Source of the DNA: Geosiphon pyriformis | Lineage: Eukaryota > Glomeromycota > Glomeromycetes > Archaeosporales > Geosiphonaceae | Assembly: GCA_016748015.1 (NCBI GenBank) | Contig: JAAOMT010000518.1 | Location: 1,614-57,830, forward strand | Direction of reading: 5' to 3' | Length of the DNA stretch: 56,217 bases | In this document: positions 1-9,378 of the stretch, in pieces | Layout of the letters: each line of letters begins with the position of its first letter | Numbering within the stretch: the stretch's first letter is position 1 | Translations under genes and position numbers: made by a program | Notes under the pieces: model-generated | The model's input: only the letters and a program-made list of their open reading frames with translations | What the model was told of the DNA's origin: nothing | Databases searched by the model: none

Positions 1-385
1 CACTTGGGCTCGGACAGACAGCCGAGGAATACCCATGAAGTCCGGTAGACAGCAGACCATGGGCACCCTTCGTTAGCCACAAAAGTTACTAAATCGTGAT
101 GGTGGAGGTCCCATGAAGTCTAGTAGACACCAGATAATGAGCGCCATCACTTGGGCTCGGACAGACAGCCGAGGAATACCCATGAAGTCCGGTAGACAGC
201 AGACCATGGGCACCCTTCGTTAGCCACAAAAGTTACTAAATCGCGATGGTGGAGGTCCCATGAAGTCCAGTAGACACCAGAGAATGGGCGCCATCACTTG
301 GGCTCGGACAGACAACGGAGGAATACCCATGAAGTCCGGTCGACAGCAGACCATGGGCACCCTTCGTTAGCACAAAAGTTACTAA
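1..385. repeat. 147-bp tandem satellite, about 2.6 copies
   Basis: The string CACTTGGGCTCGGACAGAC recurs at 1, 148 and 295, giving an exact 147-bp period; the array stops at about 385 with ...AAAAGTTACTAA. Each unit is a diverged dimer: a CATGAAGTC core recurs inside it at 34, 112, 181 and so on, spaced 78 and 69 bp, with similar flanks. It is clearly richer in G+C than the rest of the window and copies differ by only a few bases, so it is young or homogenised. The array runs off the left edge, so its full length is unknown. Confidence 0.95.
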
Positions 386-622
386 CTATACCTTGTTTTC
401 ATAACAGTCTGGGCTAATCTTTTGTGCTACTCGGTTAAAGCGACGGAACCAAGTACTGTCAAGTAGCGTCCAGTCATCGTAAAATGGCGGCGATTCAACT
501 ATGATTTCACGATGGAGCTTCAGGAACTCGGTATAAGACCAGTCTGTATGCTCCTTCAGATAAGTGACAAGAGCTAAACGATCATTGAGAGTTAGAAGAA
601 ATAAAATAAAAATATTTTCCAA
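386..622 (-). CDS. hypothetical ORF (78 aa) inside the left arm of a palindrome
   Basis: An open frame of 78 codons on the minus strand that I do not recognise. It has a plausible soluble composition (motifs TYLKEHTDWSY, FYDDWTLLD). Its 3' half lies in the left arm of the inverted repeat at 461-1047, and the other arm carries the same DNA with deletions and no open frame. It may be one exon of a repeat-borne gene, or chance. The adjoining stretch (about 640-700, minus) encodes SNKEGSYYFGYT-like residues that recur at 4430-4490 (minus), again next to a GTAAGT donor-like site, which hints at a duplicated exon. Confidence 0.2.
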   Translation of the reverse strand: MENIFILFLLTLNDRLALVTYLKEHTDWSYTEFLKLHREIIVESPPFYDDWTLLDSTWFRRFNRVAQKISPDCYENKV

Positions 623-1047
623 ACTGCTATCACATAAGACTTACTAGTATAACCAAAATAATAAGATCCTTCTTTGTCGCTCATAATTGACATAGAAAAA
701 AAAACAGTTGCTGGCACAACAAAAAAGCAAAACCAAAACAAGACACGTATATATATTTTTTTTGTAAGACTGCTGATCAAAAATATTTTCACGATTTGTA
801 TGACGTCAGGTGGCGGTGAAAATATTTTGTGGTGCATTTTTGATCAAAAGAAAATTTATATGAGTGTCTTCTTCTTTTCCTATATCGGTTAACTTTAGTT
901 ATACTGGTAAGTCTTTTGGAAAATTATTTTATTTTATTTCTTCTAACTCTCACTTATCTGAAGGAGCATACAGACCGAGTTCCTGAGGCTCCATCATGAT
1001 ATCATCATTGATTCGCCGCCATTTTCCGATGACTGGACATTACTTAA
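461..1047. repeat. large imperfect palindrome (fold-back element)
   Basis: Reading 461-700 on the minus strand and 890-1047 on the plus strand gives the same sequence: TTATACTRGTAAGTCTT, then GGAAAAT...TTTATTTCTTCTAACTCTC, CACTTATCTGAAGGAGCATACAGAC, CGAGTTCCTGA and GATGACTGGAC. The right arm has lost several short blocks relative to the left. The centre (about 775-845) forms its own stem, TGATCAAAAATATTTTCAC against GTGAAAATATTTT...TTTTTGATCA. Part of it recurs at 4407-4660. It is probably a fold-back or MITE-like element. Confidence 0.8.
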
Positions 1048-1092
1048 GAGATAACAAAACTCCTTCAAATCTCAATAAAGCTTGACGCAGCT

Positions 1093-1957
1093 ATGCTGGA
1101 ACATCTCGACCTCGTCTCAAAGTAAGAAGAACTATGGAAATGTATTAGTAAAGAACTAGAGAGTGTAAGTAAAATTGAAATAATTTCCTTAGAAACCATA
1201 CTGGTTAAACAGAAATTTTGCCTGATTATTCGGTTTTCGTCATTTTTGATGTTCCTCGGTAATATTTTACACTTAGTTACTCCTTGCAAAAGGTTTCAGG
1301 TCGATAGCTCATGCAAAATACATTATGAGACCAAGTGCCCTATCGCAATGTCAATATGACGGAAGAATGCAGGCAACTGGTAGAGTGTATGTATGTTATG
1401 ATTATGCTATTTTCAGTTTGATTTTTCATAAAATTTTTATTGATTTGATTTACATATTTTAGCTTGGTTTCATTTCCTGTGAACCAAAGTTCCATTGACG
1501 ATACCCATCTCTCTGATTTTTCAAGTAGTAGCAATGATAAAAATTATGATAATTATACTCTGTCATTAGTCAATGGGACTTTTAAACAATTAGAAAGAGA
1601 TCCACTTGTCTCCGATATTGTTAACTTGGAAACGATTCAATCTAATCGTTTACGTCAACGCGTGAATGGTAATAAAAACTCACTAGGTGTTATGGAAACC
1701 CCCCAGCAAGACCACTCAGATAATAACGACATGTCTTTACAAGAGAAACACGAATCCGTGAAAAAATTCCTTTTAAAAGATCCATTGATTTGGTTTGGCT
1801 TATTGGTACCAAAGTCATTACGCAAGGCACAGATGCGTTTCAACCAAGGTTTGTTTGACCAAAAATAATACATCTAGACCTTACTCTTTTTAACTTAACT
1901 TTTTTAAATTCAGATGTTCATTATAAAATTATATTGATCTTCAAATATTATTCTTAG
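1093..1957 (+). pseudogene. V-ATPase assembly factor Vma22/CCDC115-like gene, with a premature stop
   Basis: The family (yeast Vma22, animal CCDC115) is an endomembrane factor that helps assemble the Vo sector of the V-ATPase. Three exons join with matching phases: 1093-1164 (donor GTAAGT at 1165), 1277-1386 (after CTTAG; donor GTATGT at 1387) and 1463-1848 (after TTTTAG; possible donor GTTTGT at 1849). The second exon reads GFRSIAHAKYIM...QYDGRMQATGRV, matching the family's N-terminal motif. The third holds a low-complexity linker and then the hallmark DPLIWFGLLVPKSLRKAQ. Damage: exon 1 has an in-frame TAA at 1123-1125 between LVSK and EELWKCISKEL. The C-terminal helix expected after KAQMRF is missing: the frame either runs on to a stop at 1866-1868 or splices at 1914 and stops at 1955-1957. 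Family call is confident; non-function is likely but could be escaped if 1122-1299 is spliced out, which keeps the frame. Confidence 0.75.
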
Positions 1958-2070
1958 ATATTCATTTGTGCATTTGAAAACAATAACTGACTTAACAGCG
2001 TTGCATTCATAGATATTCAAATTTATGTTATTACAGTAACATCAATAAAGAACTTTATTTTATTGAAAGA

Positions 2071-2508
2071 CTAATGAATTTTAAATCTGACTATTTCAGT
2101 AATACATCTATTAGTGAGGCATTTACATGAATTAAGACTCAGATGCAGTAGCTTCGGGCAAAATTTTGCAATTTCTATAATTGGTATATTACTAAAACCG
2201 GGCATGAACACAGAATTGCACTGATCAATGCATCTGAGATTTTTAAACCTTCTAATCGGAGATATACTATTATGGAGCAATAGAGTGGCTTTATCAACCG
2301 CCAAGTAAGAACTTGAGACATCTTTCGGTTACGTCGGTTCTGATGATCTTCTGTGGAAAACTCAATACGTCGCCATAGAATTGGAGCAAAAGAGTGGTAC
2401 CAAAGTCTATTAACGAAGAGAGTTGGGTAAAGCGATTTATCTTTTGCTAAAAAAATGTAAGATCCGTTCTAATAGCTCGGGTATATTAAAAATGTTAAGT
2501 CGTGACAT
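2071..2508 (-). pseudogene. F-box / leucine-rich-repeat protein, broken
   Basis: F-box proteins recruit substrates to SCF ubiquitin ligases; F-box/LRR genes are strongly expanded in mycorrhizal fungi. From ATG at 2508 the minus strand reads NIFNIPELLERILHF, then in a shifted frame KDKSLYPTLFVNRLWYHS and FAPILWRRIEF, a classic F-box. In a third frame it reads EIAKFCPKLLHLSLNSC and CLTNRCITEIV, a leucine-rich repeat. The first shift falls in a run of seven Ts (about 2450-2456); the second lies near 2300. Only one or two LRRs remain before homology ends at about 2071, so the gene is also 3'-truncated. The family call rests on motif recognition. Confidence 0.75.
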
Positions 2509-4400
2509 TGCAAAATAGTGTATACTGGAAATAACTAATGTTTATATAATTAATGTTTGGGAACAAATACCGTGGATATTATACACCAATTCAGTCATTG
2601 AATTTAAAGCATACAGTTAGTCTTCAATGTTTTTTCATTACCTCTATCATTTCTTCGAGCGCTTTTTACTTTGTTTTTATCACGTTGGTAAATCTATTTA
2701 TTGTCACATTGGATACGTAACAAACCTACGTGCACTGCTTGGGACTATTGCTTTGTTACAGACGTCATCTTTTGAGGACAAGGTCTCGAAAATCTCTATC
2801 GTCTGTGCTCTCTCTGATGCTGATCAATTATGATTATAATATAAGAAATCTAGACTTTGGTCCCGAATAAGTGATAGAAAACTCGATAAAAGAACCAGCA
2901 CTTAGCAGGGACAACAACAAACCCTCCCCGCGGTATAGCATATCGTAATTGATCTCATTGTGTTCATGGCGACTATTTTGGAATGATCTGTTCTTCGAAT
3001 GTGGCGATGAAAAAATGACGATTATTCTATCTGAACATTGGAATAAAAGTCCCTCGCGGTAGTAGTTGTGTTTATCCAAGGAAACATTCATTCGTAGCGG
3101 GTTAAAAAATCACGCGCGCGTTTTCAATATATCTTATAATAAAAACGATGCAGATTTATACACATCTGAAAATAATTGTACATTAAAATATGTCATTATA
3201 TGTAAATTCGAAATAAAACACAACAAACTTTCGCAATTAATTGGTCTGCACTTATCCAAGCCGTTTGAACGTATTAAGTGTATTGAGATATAGCGATTAA
3301 TGGAAATTATATTTCTCAAGAGGAAATGCCTATATCAGACCTTTATTACTTAAGTAACAATCTTACTTGTGGTGAGTCTTGAAATTTACGCATAAAAGAC
3401 TTTTGTTCGGTTGGTGTAGTATTGCCACTATGACATGTTCTATATTTAAAATCCTTTGCGATCCGTTCGACGTGCTTCTGTCATTGTAAAGGTCAAATGA
3501 AATTAAGTGAAATTTCTCATTATAAACACGGAAAATGTGACATATACCTCTAAAGATACCAAATGATGGATCGCAACTCCTACAAGTGGAATCATAGTTT
3601 TGTCAACTACCAGCCTGGTAATGAAGAATGGCCAGGAATGGTATAAACCACCATACTTAAGATCCATAGAGTAAGATTCCATTAAATCGCCTAATTGTCA
3701 CAGAAAACAAATCAATATATATGTATATATAATTCCCATGCAATCTCTCACCTACCTGTGTTTAAGAATATTACTCTTTTTTCTGTTGATCCTAACAAAC
3801 ATTAAAAAAATTTTATTAGTTTGATCTTAATGAACAAAATATTTTCTGCGAACTAATAGCAGCAAGTGCTATATCAAGCCACAGCAAGCTAAAAGCCCGT
3901 CAGAAGAACAGCTAAAAGCCATAATTCCTAGCCATGGATGCCTAACAGACATTTAGAGTTTCTACTCACTGATAAAAACCAGAGACTACAACGAGCTAAA
4001 AGCCCAGCAGAGGAATAGCTAAACGCCACGCCTCCTTGTTATAGATGAAACATTGAATTATGCCCGTATACAGCCAATATTTGTTTCATATAGAAACTCT
4101 TATTATGACATAGCATTCAAAAAAAATTATACTAAACGTAAACTTGCTTTAATAACAGCCAAAAGGCTCTTTGCTTTCGTAACTTTTTAATCGTCTGAGC
4201 ATCTATTTACAATCGCACGGAGACTTTTGGCGAGTGCGTCTGAAGATTTATCGCAAGCTAGGTTTACCGGATTCCCCAAATGCACATACTATAGAGACGT
4301 CTTGGATAAATCTACCATATAAAAAGAGCAAAGTTAAGAATCTCTTATTGTAAAGTGATACGTAGCAGGTAGAAAAACGGGACTTATAGCTAAAGTTCTT
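2509..4400. other. intergenic, no gene recognised
   Basis: Base composition is mixed and several short open frames exist (for example 2627-2833 plus and 2834-3091 minus), but none shows a recognisable motif. A short phrase, GCTAAAAGCC, recurs three times between about 3889 and 3998, suggesting a degenerate low-copy repeat. Nothing else can be supported. Confidence 0.5.
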
Positions 4401-4406
4401 CCTTCT

Positions 4407-4660
4407 CCAAACTGCCATCCCATAAGACTTACCAGTATAACCAAAATAATAGGATCCCTCTTTATTGCTCATAGTTGACATAGGAAAAAAACAGTTGCTA
4501 GCACAGCAAAACGAGCAAGGCCAAAACAAAGACACACGTATAAATTTTTGTAAGACTGCTGATCAAAAATATTTTCACTGCCATCTGACGTCATGATGAC
4601 GATTTGATCAGTAGTCTTACAAAAGAAAATTTATTTGCGCCAGCAACTGTCGGTTAACTT
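4407..4660. repeat. second copy of the 619-890 dispersed repeat (MITE-like)
   Basis: Begins CCAAACTGCCATCCCATAAG and matches 619 onward (CCAAACTGCTATCACATAAG) through AACAGTTGCTRGCAC, GTAAGACTGCTGATCAAA and ATATTTTCAC. Its right half folds back: CTGATCAAA...GATTTGATCAG, GTAAGACTG...AGTCTTAC and CAGTTGCTAGC...GCCAGCAACTG are nested inverted repeats. Both copies share CGGTTAACTTT on the right. Minus-strand translation across both copies keeps KEGSYYFGYT, so an exon fragment may be embedded. Confidence 0.7.
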
Positions 4661-4753
4661 TTTATTCCACGTTTTTTTCACCGTTAGAGTTACCGTATAT
4701 TCCGGGTTCTCGTAAGGAGGAATTAAGCAAGCAATGGACGCGTCAAGTAGTAA

Positions 4754-4849
4754 GTGAAACGGATCGACCTCCTCGAAGCGGAACATACGGTGAAGTTACA
4801 ACGACATGCCAAGAAGGCGAAGGTCGAGATTTTCTACGATCCAGTTAAA
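4754..4849 (+). other. exon-like open stretch, product not recognised
   Basis: A run of 32 open codons, including DLLEAEHTVKLQRHAKKAK and VEIFYDPVK, ends exactly at a consensus donor (GTAAGT at 4850) in phase 0. The stretch is far richer in G+C than its surroundings and reads like a charged helical protein. An ATG at 4734 lies upstream in another frame with a TAA between, so either a small upstream exon or a frameshift is needed. I do not recognise the protein and see no convincing next exon. Confidence 0.3.
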
Positions 4850-5058
4850 GTAAGTTAAATTATATAGTTAGTATTTTTTAGCGGGTTCGAGATATATTGT
4901 ATATATCATTCGACAGTTGAACTTGAAGTATAGGGGCAATCATTCGCCTTTCGAGGCAAAGTCTAGGGGCTGATTGAACCCTCCCTTGCAAAGTTTACTT
5001 TATATATTTTACCTTCAAGAATGGGTTACCAAATTATTATTGTCCTTTAGTGAATGAT

Positions 5059-5518
5059 GAACTTTTTTGAGTATGACAAGGGTGTAAACTAAAAAAGGAT
5101 CAGTTTGGTGTTGTAGGAATTCAGGCAGCAGGTAAAGTCTTAATACTGTAAAATTATTTCAGAACTTTTTATTGTTTGCCAATTTAATAACAAGATATGA
5201 TATTATTAGGACCAAGATCCAGTTAAATGTACTCATTAAGGACAATTTCAATATACACTGATATTATCATCTGAAAAAAACCCAAATTCCAATACAGTAA
5301 TTTAAACAAGCTTTATCGACCTTAACTGAATTTGTTGAGTTATTGTTGAATTTATGGGTATTTATTCTAGTACATCAAATTTCATTTATGTATACAACAA
5401 AAGTAATTTTATTTTATATAGAATATCTTCGTTACTAATTTATTTTTGCTACCTGAATTCCTATAATACCAAACTGATCCTTTTCCAGTTTACATCTTTG
5501 TTGTACCCAAAAAAGTCC
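5059..5518. mobile_element. MITE with ~72-bp terminal inverted repeats
   Basis: Left arm 5059-5130 (GAACTTTTTTGAGTATGACAA, GTGTAAACTAAAAAAGGATCAG, TTTGGTGTTGTAGGAATTCAGG) matches the reverse complement of 5448-5518 (GGACTTTTTTGGGTACAACAA, GTAAACTGGAAAAGGATCAG, TTTGGTATTATAGGAATTCAGG). The interior (about 320 bp) is AT-rich and non-coding. This is the form of a non-autonomous DNA transposon; the superfamily cannot be fixed, and no clear target-site duplication is seen. Confidence 0.85.
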
Positions 5519-8500
5519 ATTATTTAATTCTCTTTACAATTTAATTTCATCTTCCCTTTTTTTGGTATTACTACATAATAAACATGAGCATTTACCAAAT
5601 ACCAGCTTAAATATTTTGCTTTTCTGTTTTTGTAAGTACATTAAATTTGGTTATTTTCCAAAATATTTTTTTTTTTCCTATCTGCATTGGCAATATTTTG
5701 TTATATCTTATTATAGTAATTTTTTAAAAATGTGAATTTGGTGGTGATGAATATATTATTACTTATAATAAAATGATTTATGTGTTGATAAATGCAAATT
5801 GCCTATATGGAAGTTTTTTTAATGATGTTTGAATCAAAAAAATTATTATGTCTATTACATATGTTTTTTTATTTTGTGTTTTCATAAGTTCTGGTCCAAA
5901 TGCTGAATTCATTCAAACATCATTTCTGATAATTAATAATATAAAATTATTGATTTAAAAATCCTATAACTTTACTTATTTTAAAAACTATTTACAATAC
6001 ATCAAAAATATTATCTATAACTCTTATAAAGGTTTTGTTTAACTTTTTTTATTTTTTATTATGCACAAGTTTTACACATAAATCTTCAATATATTTTTCT
6101 AAAAACTCTAATACAAACTTATAATATTTATCTTGAATCGAGTTTAAGAGTATGATAACCATATTATGTACTGATTTCTGTTGAAAAATCAATTTAATTA
6201 AAATTTTAATTACAATAAAGAAAAACAAAATAATTCTTATCATAAACTTTTAATGCTGTTTAAGTAACAATTTTTCTATAATAATAAAATCATTACTTAT
6301 AACTTGACTAGTTAAAAAATTTTTGCAAGTTAAATTTGTAATAGAAATATTTTTTATGTTTTTATAGAGTTTTACAGAAAAAGAAAAAAAATCACTCAAA
6401 AGTTTCTTTTGTAAATATCTTATATTTTCTTTATTGTATTATTATCAAGACTACAGATAGTTTTATAGACACATTCAATGCAAAATAATATTTTGTTAGT
6501 ATAACTTAATAATGTATATATTATTTTTTTTTATTTGTGTATACAATCAGAAATATCATAAAGTTGTTATTTTTGTTTGGCTATTATAAAAATTTTAACT
6601 TATTTAAATATTACTTCATGAAATTAAAACATCTTTTACTATGTTTGAAAGTTATAATTTGTACTTATAAACTTGAGTATTTATTTTAACTTTGTCAAAT
6701 AATATTTGTGTTGTCATTATGATGTATAAAAAATATCTAAAAAAAAGAATAACTAATTTTTAAAAGAATATTAAAAATCTTTTTAAAGCATTCAAAATTT
6801 TCACCAGCAATGTTTTTTATAGACCAAATTGTATTAATTATTAGTTTTAAGAGTTCATTTTTTAATATTATTTGATTGTCTTCTGTGTTTATATAAATTA
6901 CTAACTCTGCTATAATATGTTTTATTGGTTTATTTTTCATAAAGTCAAAAATTTTGTTAAATATAAGAGTTGACATATTTTCAATTGTAAAAATTTTTGA
7001 GTAGAAAGTAATAAATAAACATAATATAAATATACTGTTATTTTAAAATATTTTTTTCTGCTTTATCCAAATATAAAAATAGTAGATTTGAGAAAAAAAA
7101 ACTTCACAAAAAAAAATACATGGGCCACAAGCTAAAACAATTAACAAAATCTACTAGTTAGTTTATAATTAACAAGTTCAAATTAGTATTATTCACAATA
7201 TTAATAGTACATAAAATCTAATCAAGAACTTTATTTACTTAAAAAAACATATATAAAAATAAATTTGCATAAAAAGAAAAAATCAAAGATTTTACAAATT
7301 ACTAACTTATCTTCAATTCTGTAAAATAAATAAATTAGCATATATAATACATATAAAAAACTTGACTTTAATTAAGGCAAATCTTTTCAAATTAAAGATA
7401 AGTATTTTTTATTATATTATTATATACTGTATTTACTATGGTACTTATATTGTCTGAATTATTAAAAAAGATTTTTAATTTCTTAGCTAAAGACAAATTA
7501 TTATATTCTGCTTTATTTATTTCCAGACCAGCTTTTACTATATAGAATAAATCTTACCAAATTTTTAGATTATTAAAAAAAATTACAATTCTATTTAGAG
7601 AACATAAAAAACTGTATATCTGTTCAAGACCATTACTACTTAGCAAATTTTTAAATTAAATAAATAAATTTACAAAGAAAATAGCATTTTAAATATTTAT
7701 TTATTTAAAAGAATCAAAAAATTAAACATTATATTTAATAATCTTAACAGTTATCTTATTATATTAAATAATTATTTAAAAATTAAAATTATATATTGTA
7801 ATATTTTTCAAGAAAAACTATTTTTGAAAGTTTTTAGTTTTATTAAAATTATAAAATATTTACTTTCAAAATTTAATATTACTCTTATTACCAAAAACTA
7901 TTATACAGTTATTAAAAAATTATTTTGAATTAACATAAAAAAGTTTAAGCAACTTATTAAAGATAATAATGATTTAAAAAAAATTAATTTAGTTTAATAT
8001 TAAATTTATATTAATAATATAAAGTTAAAATAACAACAAGCTTATCAAATACCACTTTTCAATTACCAATTTATTAGAAAAAAAATTCAAAAAATGCTTA
8101 ACAATAGGCTTATTTAATTATTAATAAATTTATAAACTTTATTTGTGGTCTTGATTAAAAAAATAAAATTTAATAATGTGTTAATTATTATTAATTAAAT
8201 AGTATTATAATTAAAAATATTTATTTTTTATTACAAATTAATAATATGTTAAATGTTCTTAAAAAATTAAAATATTTTTTGATATTAAATTTAGAAAATA
8301 AATATTAGTAAGTGGTAATAAATACTAAAGACTATTTAAAAACAATCTTTACAACACAAGATGAAAATTACAAATTCAATATAATGTTTTTTAAATTATA
8401 TAATATATTAGCAATATTACAATAATTTATAAATGTTGTTTATGTTAAACTTGTATAATAATCAGTAATTGTTTATTTTAATAATAATAATATTTATTTT

Positions 8501-8621
8501 CTAATATTTAAAACTTATTTAATTTATTTGTAAAAAGTTTTTTAATAATTATATAAACCAAAATTAAAATTGAACATTAAATAATTTCATTTTAGAAAAA
8601 TAAATTTAATTTTTTTTGGTT
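5519..8621. other. AT-rich intergenic tract
   Basis: About 3.1 kb of very AT-rich sequence with homopolymer runs and no codon-like signal. The short minus-strand open frames at 6049-6243 and 6737-6976 are low-complexity (I, K, L, N, F) and are best taken as chance. It may be fully decayed transposon DNA like that at 16.4-21.9 kb, but I could not align any element to it. Confidence 0.6.
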
Positions 8622-8625
8622 ATAT

Positions 8626-9327
8626 TGTTATGATTGAAACTTATACTTCTTATTAATTATTACATGTATTAGCTACTAATATTATATAATTAGCCACTCT
8701 ATTTTTAGATAGTAATCATTAATTTAATCAATGACTTAACCATTGACTTAATTATTGATCTGATTATTAACCTAGTCATTGACTTAATCATTGACTATTT
8801 TTGATAGTTATATAAGCAATGAATCTCTTAGCTATAGAAAAACATATAAGAATAAAAGAAAGAAAAGAAATAAAATAACAACTTTATCTCAATTTTTTTC
8901 TTATTACTAATTTTCTTTTCCTTATTTTTAAGTATTTGAACATCTTAGAATAAAAAATTATTTGTTAACATTTACCTACCCTTTTTCTGAAATGTATAAT
9001 TGCAGCATTTAAAAATTATCAAATAAAACATGACTAAAAAATACATCTAATACCTAATATTGAATTTTAAGAATATCAACATAAGGCATAGAATTATACC
9101 AGTATGTAATTATTTGTTAACAGTATAGACTATTCCTCTATTTTTAGATTCTCTGGTTATCTTTTGAAAAGTATAATGACTGAGATATTTTATGAGACTG
9201 ATCTTGTATATTGAATCTATACTTATTCAATTTGCTTTTTGAAGTTAAATTTTTTTTGATTACTTTTATTACCTTACAATTTTGTTCTCCTTTACTATCC
9301 ATTAGCTTGTTACTCCAACTTGTAACA
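8626..9327 (+). repeat. 5' LTR of the Gypsy element
   Basis: Starts TGTTATGATTGAAAC and ends CCAACTTGTAACA, so the ends are TGTTA...TAACA. It aligns end to end with 15649-16361 at roughly 80-85% identity by eye, most differences being transitions. A TATA-like TATATAAG at about 8809-8816 is kept in both LTRs, followed by AATGAATCTCTTAGCT, a plausible start region for the genomic RNA. Confidence 0.9.
8713..8796 (+). promoter_or_regulatory. short tandem repeats in LTR U3 (AATCATTGACTT type)
   Basis: Just upstream of the TATA-like box the LTR carries a string of roughly 11-12-bp units of the form TTAATCATTGAC / TGATCTGATTATTAACC. The 3' LTR has the same kind of array at the same place (about 15735-15830) with its own variations. 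Repeats of this kind in U3 often act as enhancer elements; that role is inferred here. Confidence 0.5.
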
Positions 9328-9333
9328 TAAAAG

Positions 9334-9350
9334 TGGTGCTTCCTGTGAGG
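9334..9350 (+). other. putative primer-binding site
   Basis: TGGTGCTTCCTGTGAGG begins seven bases after the end of the 5' LTR. It starts with TGG, the complement of a tRNA CCA end, as expected for a minus-strand primer site. The implied tRNA 3' end would be ...GGAAGCACCA; I cannot assign the amino acid. Confidence 0.5.
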
Positions 9351-9378
9351 TGTCAAAATTTACTTTGTTTTCTATTGT

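Noticed and set aside
4875-4890. tRNA B-box-like GGGTTCGAGAT
   Set aside because: No matching A box, no cloverleaf and no terminator; an isolated match.
6049-6976. Minus-strand open frames at 6049-6243 and 6737-6976
   Set aside because: Same low-complexity AT-driven composition; no codon bias or domain signal.
9144-9356. Minus-strand frame across the end of the 5' LTR
   Set aside because: It lies in LTR sequence and across the putative primer-binding site; the 3' LTR does not preserve it.
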